Notes: generated by a model from the letters alone, not told the origin. A stretch of 64,000 nt of DNA from Hyaloscypha bicolor E (GCF_002865645.1 NW_020194554.1:620001-684000); one strand, 5' to 3'. Counted from the stretch's first letter, positions 31,761-46,277 are shown. Numbers and translations are program-made.

Positions 31761-33034
31761 TAATAAAATAATGAATTTATTTGTTTTTTAAGCTAATATT
31801 AAAATATTTCCGAAAAACTTTAAATTCTTTTTCTAATAAAATATATATAAGATTATATAATAATTAGAATTCTGGTTTTAGATTTATATAATACTTTATT
31901 ATATAATAGTCGAGTAATATATTTATAGCTTTTATAAAAATACTCGAAAAAGATTTTAATATTTTTTAAAAAATAAAGTTATTTTATTTATAATAATAGT
32001 AATAATCTTTTAATTATTTATTATAAAATATAAGATATATATTTTAGTAAATATTCTAGTATTTAAATTTTTAATTTTCTTTAATTTCTTAATATATTTT
32101 TTAGTAATAAATCCAAAAATATAATTTTTATATAAATAAATTCTTTTTTCTTTTTATAAAACCAAGAGAATTATTTCTAATATTAATAAAATACTTATAT
32201 TTAAAGCTAGTTTTCTCTTTATATAATTGGCCTTTATATTTAAAATAACTAATATTTTAATTTTATATTTCCTTTTTCTTATTTTAATAATAATTTCAAT
32301 TATTATTCTCGTTTTAAAAGCTTTATTTTTTATAATATAAATAAATATAATTATTTTTCGGTTTCTTTAATTTTAGGCATTTATATATCTTATAGCCAGA
32401 CTTATTATAATTATAATATATTAATTTCTCTTAATTTAGGTAAATAATAATATAATAACTTTTCTTTTAATAAATAAAATAAAATATATTTGGTTTTATA
32501 AATTTTAATATAAATATTATATTAAATTTTATTATTATATCTTTATTATTTTAATTATATAAATCTTATAATAAAGATATACTTCTTTTTTATTTTCTTT
32601 TATTATTATACTTTTATTAAATAAATAAATTTAAGTTATTCTCGATTTTTATAGCTATAAATATAAGGTTTTTTCTTTTATATAAAGCCTTTCTTTAATA
32701 ATTAATTTTGTTTTAAATCTTTTATTTTAAGTTACTAAATAAGTTATTTTATTTTTATAATAAATTCATATATTTTAGATTATTTAATAAGCTATTTAAG
32801 TAAGATATAATGCTTTAAATACTTTAATTTAGCTATTATTTTATATTCTTAAATTTAGTAAAGATATTATTATTATAATACTTTAAATCTAAAATAGAAT
32901 TCTTTATTAATTTAATAAAAATCTTCTAATTTATAATATTAATATTTATTAATTATATCTTATATTTTTAAATATTTCTGGCTATATTCTTAAAATAAAA
33001 AGTATAATATATAATCTTTTATTATATTTATAAC

Positions 33035-33338
33035 TATTAGTATAACTATTCTTTTAGGAATTATATATATAGTCACGGGATATAGGATACGGGATATAAG
33101 TAATAGGCAATGGGATATGGGTAATAAAATATAGGATACGGGATATAGTTATATAACCTCGCATCCTATTAGTAACTCGACTAGTAAACTAGACCCCTTT
33201 AGGCTTAGTAGCTTTAGGGATCGCATATTAATATTATAATACTATAATCCCTACTTCTAAATAATAACTTTACTAACCTTATATAAATAGTACTTCTATA
33301 ACTATATAATAGTGCCATATATTACTAGTAAACTAATA
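33035..33338 (+). repeat. Copia A long terminal repeat (left)
   Basis: A 304-base repeat with several GGATA(T/C)GGGATA units near its start (33076-33140). It is highly similar to 45174-45477, with differences that are mostly transitions. Confidence 0.86.
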
Positions 33339-33440
33339 CTAATTAGTTAGTACTTATAAATCAGGAAGGATTAAGCTATACTTACCTAAGATTTAGTTAC
33401 TTAGGGACAAAGCTATTATTCTAGTTAAAAAGGGAATAAT

Positions 33441-33594
33441 TATTAATCCTATTACCTATAATTCGGTTATATAAGCAGGAAAGATACTTGATCTTATTAA
33501 GGTCCGATTATACTATATTAAAGAAAGAAATATCTATTAGTCCTATTACCTATAATTCGGTTATATAGGCAGAAAGAGTATTTAATCTTACTAA
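33441..33594. repeat. Two direct repeats of about 60 bases in the Copia A leader
   Basis: Units 33441-33500 and 33535-33594 share CCTATTACCTATAATTCGGT and the sequence after it. They lie just inside the left long terminal repeat, before any coding motif. Confidence 0.75.
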
Positions 33595-34173
33595 GTACTA
33601 AAATAATTAGCCATTTAATTATCCTATTCTATTCCTATTTAACTCCTATAAAACCCTCTCAAAAACTGCCTTCTTTTAAATTCCTGGGGCTCTTAAGCTT
33701 TAGAATTATTAAGTTCTCCCGGAATCTCAATATTTTATTTCTTAAATTTCACTTCCTAAATTTCTTATTATAGACGAAATTTTTACCTTAAATATAATAC
33801 CTATTACGAACTATTTATCTTATAAACCTATTTTTCTTATAAACTATTATATCTCAAACTAGATATAAGCTTACGGAATATATAATAGTAAAATATACTA
33901 TAGTAAATAATTTCTTTATTAGATTTATCTAATCCGATTATTTTATAGATAATAATAATTTTAAGAAATTAATAAGAAAGTAGAGATATAGAATTAATCT
34001 AAACTTTACTAAGGCAAATAAGATAACTAAGTTCTTAGATACTAAACTATTTTAATATATTCTCTATAAAATAGTTAATAATAACCTTTGGGAACTATTT
34101 AGATATAACTTTAAGAACTTTACTTATTAAAGGAACTTTAATAAATTCGAACTTCCGGAAATACTATACCTAT

Positions 34174-34433
34174 TATTACGGTTATTATAATATATAGTAC
34201 TAGTAGGAATTAGACTAGAGCTAGAGAAGTATCTGGTATTTAAGCAAGATATTTATAGTTACCTAATTATTACATATAACCCCGAGCTTAAGCTAGTATA
34301 TAGGCCCGTATATAGCTCGCGATTATTTAGATCCAAGGCTCCTTCGGGATCCTCTTCTCTCTTTAGCTTTAAATCATTAAAATAGAGATAGTCTAATTAT
34401 GCCTTTTAGGCCCTAGATCTTATACTCGTAATA
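34174..34433 (+). repeat. Nested Gypsy long terminal repeat (left)
   Basis: A 260-base repeat; it ends CTTATACTCGTAATA. Its partner at 40041-40300 has the same length and ends identically. Confidence 0.92.
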
Positions 34434-37400
34434 TAATTTAAAGCTTACCTATTTCTTAATCCTATAAAGGATTTAAATAATACTTACCTAATTAGTTTTT
34501 AATAAGTATAGATATAATATACTATAGCTACTCCCGAACTAGTTAACTAATATTAGAATAAAAGAAAGCCCTAGAATAACTAGATAAGAAAGCCCTAGAC
34601 CGGCCAGGTAAGCAAATAGGCTAGTAACCTTACTACTAAATAAAAATCTATAAGAAAGCAAGTCCCGGAATAACTAGGTAAGTCAAAAGAAGCTATAGTA
34701 TAAGATACTACTAGTATATTACTAGAAAATAAACCAGAGCCTCTTATTAAGTCTCCTAAGAAGTTCGAGTATCCCGTTAATATTTATAGTAAAAGAAATA
34801 CTTTTTTCTAGAGAATAGAGGAAAAAGAAAGACCTGCCTTATTAAAGGCAAAGTTCCAAGAATTACTTTGGAACCCAGAGGCTTTATATAAAGAGATTAT
34901 TAAGCTAATTCTAAAGATATATAATATCCTTATCTATAGTAAGAATTATTATAATTAGCTAAGAGAAACCAAGCAAGCCCTATAAAAGAATAAAGCTATT
35001 ATTAAGAAGCTTATTATATAGCCTGCCAGAATAACCGGTTCTTCTACTCTAGAAAGTAAATACTTAGTCAAACTCCCTAACTCTCCCATTTTTAAAGATA
35101 TAACTAAGGATAGTATTACCTTTAATAATTAGTTAGTTCAGATTAAGAACAAGCTCTATAATAACTCTAATATTTATTAGATAAAAGATCTCAAGATTAT
35201 TTATATATCCGGCTGTATAGATAGCCATACCCTTATACTAATCTCTCCCTACCTAAACTAGAATAGTTAATATATATACGAGACTATTAGGGAACTATAT
35301 ACTTATCTAGAAAAGCTATATAGCGACCTGAATAAGAAGTATAATACTCGGCAAGTATTTAAGGAGCTATCTATAAAAAAGAGCCAGACTTTTTAGAAGT
35401 TCTATATCCTATTCCTAAAATATATAGCAGACGGAAATATTAACCCGTAAGACCTTAAGAATAATCTAAATAATAAGCTCACCTAGAAGCTCTAAGAGGC
35501 CATAGCTATATACTATAATAACCCGGCTATTTATACTACGGAGTTTGTATAATATTATACTATAAATAACTAGTAAATCCGAGCTTGCTATAAAAAGAAA
35601 GAATAGGTATCTAAGAAAGCTAATAAAAGTATAAATAAGCCAAGCCCAGGAGGCACTCCTTATATAAAGCCTGCTCCCAAGACTCTAGTAATAGATAAGC
35701 CTGCTACCCCAAAGCCCGGATCCTTAGATCTCAAGTACTATAATTATAATAGATTTAGTTATATATCTAGGAACTATCCAGAGCCTAAAACAGAATATAT
35801 AAAGCAAGTTTTAGTAGCCAAGCTAGTGGTACTCACTATAAGTAAGCTATTTAAAGGTATAGAATAGGGAAATAAGGACCCCTAAAGAAAGTCTCCTTTT
35901 TAGGGCCATATTATATAAATATAGTAGAAATTAATTTAAGCTAGCTACTAGAAAATAAAGTATTTATACTTCCTTATATAGTTAGTAATAATAGATTAGG
36001 TATTAAGACTTCTTCTTTTATTAATACCGGAATAAATAAATATATTTTTATTAATTCCAAGTTTATAAGAATAATTAAATAATTTCTAGATATTAAGCTT
36101 ATTTAATTAGTATTACCCTATAATATAAGGGGATTTAATAATAAGCAGGCCATATCTATTACTTACTATATTAAGCTTATACTCTTAATTAATAAACGGA
36201 AAGTCCTAGTACCTATACTAGTTATAGGACTAGGCAAGTATAATATAATTTTGGGATAATAGTAGTTTATAAGTACTAGTATCCTAATTAATTATAAGAA
36301 TAAAAGATTAATCTAGCTAGATAATTAGCCTAGAAAGAAGAATTAGGATAAGGTCCTAATTACTATATATAAGAACTTGGAACCTGGAAAAAGCAACTAG
36401 TACTAAGAAGATATAAATAGAAAAAACAAAGCTATAGCTATAAATAAGTTCTAGAGATCTTAGCTTATAAAGAGGAAACCCCTTTATTCTCTTTCTAACC
36501 CGGGCTCAGAAAGCCATATATAGTAAAAAAATTAAGCTTAATACTATAAAGAAATATAAGTGGCTTTAGGGAATATAGAAGTTTCTCCTAAGCCAGAAAT
36601 AGGAATATTAAAACCATATTATCTAAAGAAAAGCCATAAGATCTAGTTAAGGCCCTTAATTAATATTATAGATATCTCACTAGCTACTTTCTAGATAAAT
36701 CTATAGAAGAAAAAGAACCTTTTCTTTATAATATCGTTTTTCGAGATTAATAAAAAGCTAGAATTATAGTAAGAGAATAAGTTTGTTTCGGGCAAGTAAT
36801 AGCCAGGAAAAATAAAGCTATAATAGCTAGTAAGAGTCTTACTAAAGAAGTTTAAGGATTTCGCAGATATTTTCTTAAAAAAAGCATTAAATATCTTATT
36901 CCTATATTAACTATATAACTATAAGATTTAGATTAATAATCCTAAAGGCCCAGAGAGCCTAGAGTATTCCCTGCTCTATTAATAGTTAACCTATAAGCTA
37001 TAGGAAATCAAGTACTTTCTTAAAGAGAACTTCTAATAAGGCTTTATTAAGCTAAGCTAGTTCCCTTTTATATCCCTAATTCTCTTTATAAAAAAGGCTA
37101 ATAGAACTCTCTAATTCTATATTAATTATTATAAGCTAAATAACTTAATATAAAAGAACTATTATTTTCTTTTCCTTATTTACGAGACCCTTATATAGCT
37201 AGCTTAAGCTAAGGTCTATATAAAGCTAGATATTTAGTAAGTATTCTATTAGATTTAAATAAACCCAGAATTAGAAGAACTTATAATATTTCATATAAGA
37301 TATAGGGCCTATAAGTATAAGGTCCTTTAGGAAGGCCTAACTAATAGCCTTATTATATATTAGAAATATATAAATAATATTCTCTTTAATTACCTTAATA

Positions 37401-40040
37401 TCTTTTATATAGCTTATTTAAATAATATCCTAATTTACTTAGATAATTCCCTAGAATATAAAAACCATATATAAAAAGTCCTTTAGTAATTATAGGATAC
37501 TAGCCTCTAAGCAAATATTAAGAAATTAGAATTTAAGATTACTTATATAAAGTATCTAGGCTTTATTATCTTTACTAGAGGCATTAAAGTAAACCTAGAT
37601 AAGATAGTAATTATTAAGAACTAGTAATTACTAAAAATAATTAAAGAAATATAAGGCTTTCTGGGTTTTTATAATTTTTATTAGTACTTTATTACAGAAT
37701 ATAGCTATATAGCAAAGCCCCTAATAGCTCTAATATATAAGGAAGTTCCGTTTAAGTAAATAAATTAGTATTAAGAAGGTTTTACTAAGCTAAAATAAGC
37801 TATACTTTTAGTACTAATTCTATATTACTATAACCCGAACTTTCTTACTATAATTAAGACAGATATATTAAATAGAGTTATAACCGGTATTCTCTTATAG
37901 TAAGACCCCTAGATAGGACTCTGGTACCTAGTAGTATTCTTTTCTAAGACTATATAGTTAGTAAAGCTAAACTATAATATCTATAATAAAGAAATACTTG
38001 CTATTATTCTCTCTTTAACTAAATAATAAGCAAAGCTAGAAGGCCTATAAAAGGTACTCTTTATAATTTACTTAGACTACCAAGCCCTCGAGTACTTTAT
38101 AACTATAAAGAAGCTCTTAGTAAGACAAGCTTACTAGGTAAAATATCTTTCCCGCTATTATTTTAAGCTTATATATTAGGCAGGCAAGTTAAATAAATAA
38201 GCAGATACCCTAAGTAAGAAATACGAGAATATAACTATCCAGAATAAGGTAATAGTAGCCTACCGAACCCAAATTCTTCTCCTATAATAAAAGATTAATA
38301 ATAATATTATACGGGATCTCTAGTTAGCTCTAATTGAGGCCTTTATAAGTCCGGCTTAGGAAGAAACCTAGTATAATAGTATCTAGCTAGTAAATAAGCT
38401 ATTAAGCAAGAACCGAAAGTTACCGGAGCTAGAAGAGCTATAAAACAAGGCAAGAAACGAGAAGGAAGGTACTTGAATACTATAAGATAGCCTCCTCTTA
38501 TAATATAGTAAACTATTTATACCTAATAGTATAATAATACCCGAGATATCCTTATATACTATTCTTATTCAGGAGATATATATATAGCCCCTAATAAGAT
38601 ACCCAGAATAAGCCAAGCTTTAATAGCTTCTTTAGGCCTGCTATTATTAGCCAGGCCAAGATATAGATATTAATTAGTATAGGAATAACTATTATACCTA
38701 CTAATAATCCCATATCCCTAGAAATAAGAAGCCAGGGCTCTTATATTTATTACTAGTCCCTAATTACCCCTAGTAATATATATTAGTAAATTTCAAGAAG
38801 TGCCTAGAAAATAGGAATAAGTATAATATAATAGTAATCTTTATTAATTATCTGGGCAAGTACCCTATTATAATTCCTGTCTAAGATATAGTAATAGCTA
38901 AAGAGTTAGTATTCCTATTTCTTACTTATATAATTTACTAAATTAGTATCCCGGAGACTATAATATCTAATTAAGGTCCCTAGTTTATATCGGATTTCTA
39001 GAGCGAGTTCTATAAGTATATTAGTATAAAGCTCAAATTATTAATTACTAATTATCCCTAAACTAATAGCTAGATAAAGATTATTAACTAGTATTTTAAC
39101 TAATAGCTATATTCTTATATAAATTACTACTAGGATAATTGGGATAAATAGATAGTAATAATTAATTACTAGCAGGTAGCTCTAGTTTATAAGACTATAG
39201 GCTAATCCCTATTCCTTATAAAAAAGGGCTATAAACCGCGAATATTATTTGACTAGGAAACCCAAATATAATTAGGTATCCTAAAGAAAGAACTAAATAA
39301 ATAAGAGGTAAAGGCCCTAATAATATAACTCTATAAATTATAGTAAAAGATATAGGAGAATATAATATAAATACAAGAATATTATATTACTTAAGCTAAT
39401 AAATACTACTAACTAGTAAATTTCGGAATAAAAAACAAGATATAAATTATTACTAAGTATTAGAAGAATAATTATCCGAGCCATAAGCTAGCTTACTAAA
39501 TAAAAGAACTATATAAAATCCTGAAATAAGTAGGATATTTCTTTAGGCTTAAGCTTCCGGAATTAATAAGAATATATCCGGTATTTTATATAAAGAAGCT
39601 ATATAAAGATCCAGGTAACTTTCTTCCCGGATAAGTAAATCCGGAGCCTTTACTATTAGAATTATAAGACAGAGAAATAAAGTATAAAGTTTAAGAGATA
39701 TAAGTAATAAAATTACTTTATAGGAAGCTAAAGTACTAAGTCTAGTAAAAAGAATAGGACCCAGATCCGGAATAGTATCCTGCTTTCTTATTAAGTAATA
39801 GTACTCTAGCTTTTTAGAGCTTCTATAATAAGAATCCCGAATAGCCAGAACTGCCCCAGAATCTCCCCTATTAGTTAGACTATATTAAGAATAATATATT
39901 ACCGGAATTATATAATACGAACGGAAATCCTTTAAAGTCACATATAAAAGGCCCTGGCCTTTAATATATAACCTATAACTTGAAAATTTAATAGGGACTT
40001 TTAAAGCTCGGGGACAAGCTTATTTTGAGAGAAGAGGTAA
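34434..40040 (+). pseudogene. Gypsy Gag-Pol polyprotein, destroyed by RIP-type changes
   Basis: The polyprotein would form the capsid and copy and integrate the element. Readable parts, in order: a zinc knuckle at 35736-35780 reading YYNYNRFSYISRNY, where Cys and His positions have become Tyr; a protease motif FINTGINKYIFIN near 36015-36050, with Asn at the Asp position; reverse transcriptase at about 36990-37450, including FPFISLILFIKKAN, KVYIKLDI and AYLNNILIY, where YLDD has become YLNN; integrase at about 38800-39260 with LGKYPIIIPV, ISIPETIISN and KLKLLITNYP; and a chromodomain-like end at about 39660-39830 with REIKYKV and DPDPEYYPAFL-type residues. Dozens of TAG and TAA codons interrupt it, mostly at Trp, Gln and Arg positions. 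Confidence 0.85.
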
Positions 40041-40300
40041 TATTATAATTATTATAATATATAGTACTAGTAGGAATTAGACTAGAGCTAGAGAGGCATC
40101 TGGTATCTAAATAAGGCATCTATAGTTACCTAATTATTACACGTAACCCCGAGCTTAAGCTAGTATATAGGCCCGTATATAGCTTGCAATTATTTAGATC
40201 TAAGGCTTTTTCGGGATCCTCTTCTCTCTTTAGCTTTGAATTATCGAAATAGAGATAGTCTAATTATACCTTCCAGGCCCTAGATCTTATACTCGTAATA
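40041..40300 (+). repeat. Nested Gypsy long terminal repeat (right)
   Basis: A 260-base partner of 34174-34433, followed directly by the target duplication CCTAT. Confidence 0.92.
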
Positions 40301-40305
40301 CCTAT

Positions 40306-43300
40306 ATAAAATCCTTTAATATAGTAGTATATTTATATAATAAAATAGTAATATTAATATTATTATAAATATCCTATATATTATTATAAAAAAAGATAAA
40401 TAATATATATAATTAAATAAGAATATATTAGTAGCTAGACTAGACTTTATTAAGAAACTAATCTTATTAGGCTTTATTACTCTTTTAAAGAACAAGTACC
40501 TAGAACCTATTATTTTTAATATTCTTATATTACTATTATCTTTTTTACTATTTTTTCTATTACTATATCCTATATTTCTATTAGATTTATATACTAGTAT
40601 AGAAGCTCTAGAAGCAAATAGTATATTCCTACTATTACTACTACTATAATTATATTCGAATAATCCCTAATTTTCTTTAATTATAAGACTTATTAGGGAA
40701 GTTACTAAGATCTATACTAAAAAGTAAAAGTATAATAGATTTAATAATAATTTTAATTATAAACTTACTATTTTCCTTAATATTTACTAATATATAGAGC
40801 TTCTATAAGAGGTACTAATACGAGCTTTTCCTACTATACTAAAGGAACTAGCTTAAGACTATTTCTATAGTAACTAGCTCTCTTAATATATATATAAAAA
40901 GGCTTATATTAATATCCGTAGCTTTTTTAAAGGCCCTGGATTCAAATATCAAAATTTAGATAAGTAAAATACTATTATATTAGCTTCTATAACAGCTAAA
41001 TTTCCGGAAAAAATAATATTTGAGACTATTTAATTACTAATTAATAAACTATATTAATTATAGTATAGTTTTATACCTAACTTATAAAATACCGAATTTC
41101 TTTATAATAAGATTATTACTTCTTATTAAGGCTTCCGGGTATATAGATATATAATCTCAGATCCTCTTATAAATCTCGGCTAGTTTATTAATAAGCTCTA
41201 GTTATCTATTATTATATATGAGAGCGAATAATAAGCTAATCCCGAAATCTTCTTTACTAATTAATAATACTATTCTCAGAATTCTCTAAGCTATTATTTT
41301 TCCGGAAATTATTAATACGAACCTAGCTATAATTTCGGAACTCGTAATAATTACTTTAAGTTCCGTAATTATAATAATTATATCCCGAAGTTATATTTTA
41401 TATATAAGAAACTCGAATACTACTTATAGAAGTATATACCAAAGAAATAAGAGGCTAAGAAAGCTCGATTTAGGAATAGAAATATTTATTAGTTTAGGTC
41501 TTAAAATACCTATAACTTTAATAAATGCTTTAGTAATACTTATATATAGTATATTACTAAAGCTAAAGGCAAAGAAAGTAATAAGGGTAATAAGAACGAA
41601 CTAGTAAATAATGCTTTTAAGGCTTTATTAGCAGAAATAGATAAAGAAGAGAAATATTACTCAGATTCCTATTTTATTTTAGTTAAGAGCTTTTTAGCTA
41701 CTTCTACCGCTCCTGCTCTACTAATAACTATAGCTAATACCCTTATAGATAACCTTACTTTCCTTTCTCTTATATACTAGATAATAGGCAAAAACTATAT
41801 CTTGAAGTTTATTAAATCCTTAATAGAAGATACCTAGACTTTTATAATTAATAGTATATTAAGATATAATATTTACTACTTTTATAAAGTTATAATTAAT
41901 ACCGGAGCCTCTAGATACTTAATTACTAGTTCTGACTAATTCCAAGCTCTTTAGTAAACTAATAATAGTATTAAACTTAATAAAACTACTAAAGATTAAG
42001 TTAATATCTAGTTTAGTATTAGATCTATATCTTCTATTAGATCCATAATAGTAAGTATACTAATTAGGTAAATACGATTTTATATTATATCTTTAAAAAC
42101 TCTATTTTTGCTTAGCTTGGCTAATATAAATAAGCTAGGGATTTATTTTAATAATCTTACTAATTATCTTATTACTTTTACTAGAAAATACATACCTATA
42201 ATATAATGTTTTAAATACTCTTTTTTACTTTAGAATACTATACTATAAAGCTTTATTTCCGAATTCTTTACTTATAATCCCTGCTTTCTTATAGAGAATA
42301 AATTATAATATTTATATTATTATTTTAATTATTTATCTATTAGTAAGCTCCGAAATATACTAGAATAAGCAGGCTATAATATTAATATAGAAGCCCTTAA
42401 GTATCTTATAAAGTACTATAAGTAATATTAGAAATATGGCTAATTACTTGAATAATTCAAGTTTAATCTGAGAGATAATATTAGCTTTAATTACTCTATT
42501 ATTATTAATATTTTCTATATTTCTAGTAAGCCTATATTCTATATTATTAATAAAGATACTTAATATTAAGCCGGCTAATAGCTCTAGAATATTAGTATAA
42601 TATATATCTGGGATATATTTAAGTAATACTAGATTAATAACTATTTAGGCCCTTCTAATTAGATTATAGTAAATACCGGAAAGTAGTTTACTAGTAAGGA
42701 GTTCACTTAGCTTACAAATACTATAGGAACCAAGGTTAAGATTATTCCTATAGAAGCTTATAATTCTATTAGAATTATAGAATACTATTATAGCCTAATC
42801 TAATATACCTATCTTATTATTATAGCAGAAGTTAATAGAATTAATAAGGATATTATACTTTAAATAGCTTTTAAGGCTATTAATAACTTTATAGAACCTA
42901 ATAGTATTATCCTAACCCTTTTAGTTTATAGTACTTTACCTCAAATAACCGAATATAATATCCTATTACTTACTATATTATAGTAATTAGTAATACTTAA
43001 GAAGGTAATAATAGAAATTCAGAAGCTTTAAGCTAGGTATTAAATTGCAAATGTTTTAAATACCCGAAATAGTCTTAGTACTACTAATATTTATAAATTA
43101 CTTCTAAATTCAAATATTCTCGTTTAGTATAAAGAAAATACTAGTTAACCTAGTAATTAGAATAGATTATATAAGCTAGTAGCTATTAATAGAAAGAACT
43201 ATATACTAGCTCTACTATATAATAATACTACTTTCTGTTTAATCTCTATAAAGCCCTTTTATATAGGGAATATTAAGGTTATTACTAATAGCCCCGAACT

Positions 43301-45000
43301 TAAACCTATTTCCGAACCTAATAGTAAGGCCAAAAGTAATACGGGTATGATTCCTCCTGCTATTCTACTAAAGTATAATAGAGAATATCCTTATAAGACC
43401 CCGGATATTATAGTATTTTTATAGGATAATGAACTATATAAGAATTCCTATTAAGTTAAAGTTACTAGCCTCCTGAAAAAGAGTATATTTGAGATTATTT
43501 CTAGATCTCAGGTACTAAAGAAGGTATATATTTTTAACTTCCGGTTTATTAATAAGATTAAGAATAAGGGTATAGAGAAAGAGTTTAAGAAGTCGAGACT
43601 AGTTATTTAAGCTTATAATAATAGTAAGAAATATATAGTATTAATATAATTACCTATTATCTAATATATTAGCTAGAGAATTATTCTTAGTATTACTACT
43701 ATAATAATAGATACTATAGAATTATATTTATATAATATCTTGTAAGCTTATATTTAATTAATAACTTTACTTAATTATAATTTCTATATTAATTCACTTT
43801 ATAAGCTTACTAGAAAGCTAAATCTAAAGAATAATTTTGTTCTAAAGGTTATAAAACTACTATATAATATACCGGAAGCTGGGAACTACTAGTTTAAGAC
43901 TTATTATTCCTACTATATTAATGAGCTCTTTATAGAATAGTTAATTTATAACCCTTACCTACTTTATAATAAGTAATTCTTTAGAATTATTAGCCTTTAA
44001 ACTAATAATACTCTATTTATTAGAACTAATAATTTTATAAAGGCAAAGTAATTAAAGCTTTATAAGGCTAAGCTCTTGGCTAAGGAATATGAATTCCTTA
44101 CTTTTAATTATAATCTCAAATTTAATAGAGGTATTATTTATATAAATACTACTAGAATTACTCTTATATAAGAATACTAGTATAAGAATCTCCGAACTAT
44201 TTCTATAAAGAATACTACTACTATAAGTAATAGGGGTACTATTTATTAAAATCTCTCTATTAAGGACTAATATATTACCTAATATATAAGAGAAGTATAT
44301 ATTATATTAGTCTATTAACCAGAAGCTTTATATGACCTATTAATTACTACTTAAGCTATTAAATTCTTGGAAACTAATATAAAGGCAATTAATAAGTATA
44401 TTTAATAGCAAATTAAAAATATTACTAGAGAACTGAGATTTATAAAGCTAGTAAAGAAGTTCTTATATTTGATTATTTTTACGAATGCTTTATTTATAAA
44501 TAATAGAGATCTTTTTTCCTAAATCGGATATATTCTAGTTCTAGTAAATAGAACTAGATATACTAATATTATTTACTAGTTCTCTACTAAATATAAGAGA
44601 GTTACTAGAAGTATTCTAGCTTTAGAACTCTATAATATGGCTTATGGTTTTAATATAAGTACTTTAGTTAAATCTATAATTAATAGAGTACTAGAAATGG
44701 AATTACTACTAGTTATCTATATAAATTCGAAATTATTATATAAATGCCTTATTAAATTAGGTACTACTCGAGAGAAATGCCTAATAATTAATATAATATA
44801 CCTTTACTAGGTATATAAATAACGAGAAATCGCAGAAGTTAAGTAGATTAAGGAAGAATTAAATCCTACCAATTCTATAACGAAATCGAAGCTAATAAAT
44901 GCCCTCAAGTACCTAATTAATACGAATACTATATAATTAGATATAGAGAAATAAGTCAAGTATAAATAAGATAGAAAATAGATATATAGGATAGGAGGAT
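40306..45000 (+). pseudogene. Copia A polyprotein remnant
   Basis: Continues the Copia reading region interrupted by the Gypsy insertion (the 5' part is 33339-34168). A protease motif at 41889-41925 reads INTGASRYLI, with Asn in place of the catalytic Asp. An integrase core lies at about 42600-42990 (FTSKEFT, TKVKIIPIEAYNSIRIIE). Reverse transcriptase lies at about 43340-44100. Ribonuclease H and the C-terminus lie at about 44480-44960 with STKYKRVTRSILALELYNMA, LLYKCLIKLGTT and REIAEVK, the conserved end of a common fungal Copia polyprotein. TAG and TAA codons occur throughout, many at expected Trp or Gln positions. Confidence 0.82.
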
Positions 45001-45173
45001 ATTATAGGAGGGGAAGTTATATATAAAAGGCTATAGCCTTTAGTATATAACTAAAACCTCAGAAGTAATATAGATATATAGAGTATTTGGGAAATCTGGT
45101 ACTAGACCGGATTAGGGAATTTATATATAATTAAAAAGAAATACTATTTTTCGCATTTTTAGAGAGTTTCTAG

Positions 45174-45477
45174 TATTAGTATAGCTATTTCTCTAGGAGT
45201 TATATATATAGTTATAGGATACGGGATATAGGATATAAGTAATAAATAATAGGATATAGGTAATAGGATATGAGATACGGGATATAGTTATATAACTTCG
45301 TATTTTATTAGTAACTTGACTAGTAAACTAGACTCCTTTAGGCTTAGTAAATTTAGGAATCACATATTAATACTATAATACTATAATCCCTATTTCTAAA
45401 TAATAACTTTACTAACCTTATATAAATAGTACTTCTATAACTATATAATAGTACTATATATTACTAGTAAACTAATA
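45174..45477 (+). repeat. Copia A long terminal repeat (right)
   Basis: A 304-base partner of 33035-33338, followed by the target duplication ATAAC (45478-45482). Confidence 0.86.
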
Positions 45478-45992
45478 ATAACTCAAATAATTCTGCTATT
45501 TTTATATTATTTTAGCTTTATTTAATAAAAGAAATTCTAAACTTCTTTAATATTTTTTCTTTTATAAATTAATAATTCTCGAATTTTTAAAATCCTATAA
45601 ACTAAAAATATTACTAGAAATATAATAAGCTTTATATTAAATACTCGAATATTCTTAAAATAATAAATCTAAGCTTTTAATTTCTTTAGATTATTCCTTT
45701 ATTATATTTTTACTTTTAATTTAATAATATAATAATAAGCTATTACTAGCTTTTTTATTATTATTATTTTACTAGCTAATTTTAGTAATATTTAAGTTTT
45801 ATTTATTTTATTTAATTAAATAATATTAATAGTACCTAATTAGATATTTCTTAAAATATTTAATTAAATTACTTTAATAATAATAATAATAATACTTTTT
45901 CTAATTAATACTTTAGTTATTAGTAATTTTATTTATTAATAATTTAATTATCTTATAATGAATTATTTTTTTAAAGATTAGATTAATTAAAA

Positions 45993-46277
45993 TATAAGAT
46001 ATATAATAATAAAATAATATATAAATAATTAAAATAAATAAGCTTTAAAGTAATATTTATAAATATAACTAATTTTCAAGAATTAATTTTAATAAAAAAC
46101 TAATTAATACTTCTTTTTAAAGCTAGAAGTATTTCTTTATATATTTTCTAATATTTAATTAAATATATAAAGCTCTTTATTTAATTTATATAATTTTAAT
46201 ATAAGCTTTATTTAAAATAAAAACTAGATTTATAATATTTAATATTTATTTATATATTATTATATATATTTATTATA
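45993..46277 (-). repeat. Long terminal repeat of the outer Gypsy element (right)
   Basis: A 285-base partner of 27123-27433, followed by ACTTT (46278-46282). Being minus-oriented, this is the element's 5' repeat. Confidence 0.76.

Larger units (their letters stand above)
34174..40300 (+). mobile_element. Chromodomain Gypsy (chromovirus) retrotransposon nested in Copia A
   Basis: A 6,127-bp element with 260-base long terminal repeats at both ends (34174-34433 and 40041-40300). The target duplication CCTAT is perfect at 34169-34173 and 40301-40305. The left repeat starts TATTACGG and the right TATTATAA, three transition differences in the first eight bases. The polyprotein order is gag with zinc knuckle, protease, reverse transcriptase, RNase H, integrase, chromodomain. 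As the innermost insertion it is the youngest of the nest, and its motifs are the most readable. Confidence 0.92.
33035..45477 (+). mobile_element. Copia LTR retrotransposon A, split by a nested Gypsy element
   Basis: Both long terminal repeats are 304 bases (33035-33338 and 45174-45477), begin TATTAGTATA and end AAACTAATA. The 5-base target duplication ATAAC is perfect at 33030-33034 and 45478-45482. The interior is interrupted by a Gypsy element at 34174-40300; without it the Copia element is about 6.3 kb. The polyprotein remnant reads on the plus strand. Confidence 0.87.
27123..46277 (-). mobile_element. Outer Gypsy LTR retrotransposon, split by a nested Copia element
   Basis: Long terminal repeats at 27123-27433 and 45993-46277 share most of their sequence, including AAGCTTTAAAGTAATA and AAAGCTCTTTATTTAATT. 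The 5-base target duplication ACTTT occurs at 27118-27122 and 46278-46282. The interior is interrupted at 33030-45482 by the Copia element, so the element itself is about 6.7 kb. A reverse transcriptase remnant reads on the minus strand near 31690. The original TG start of the repeats appears as TA, consistent with RIP. Confidence 0.78.
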
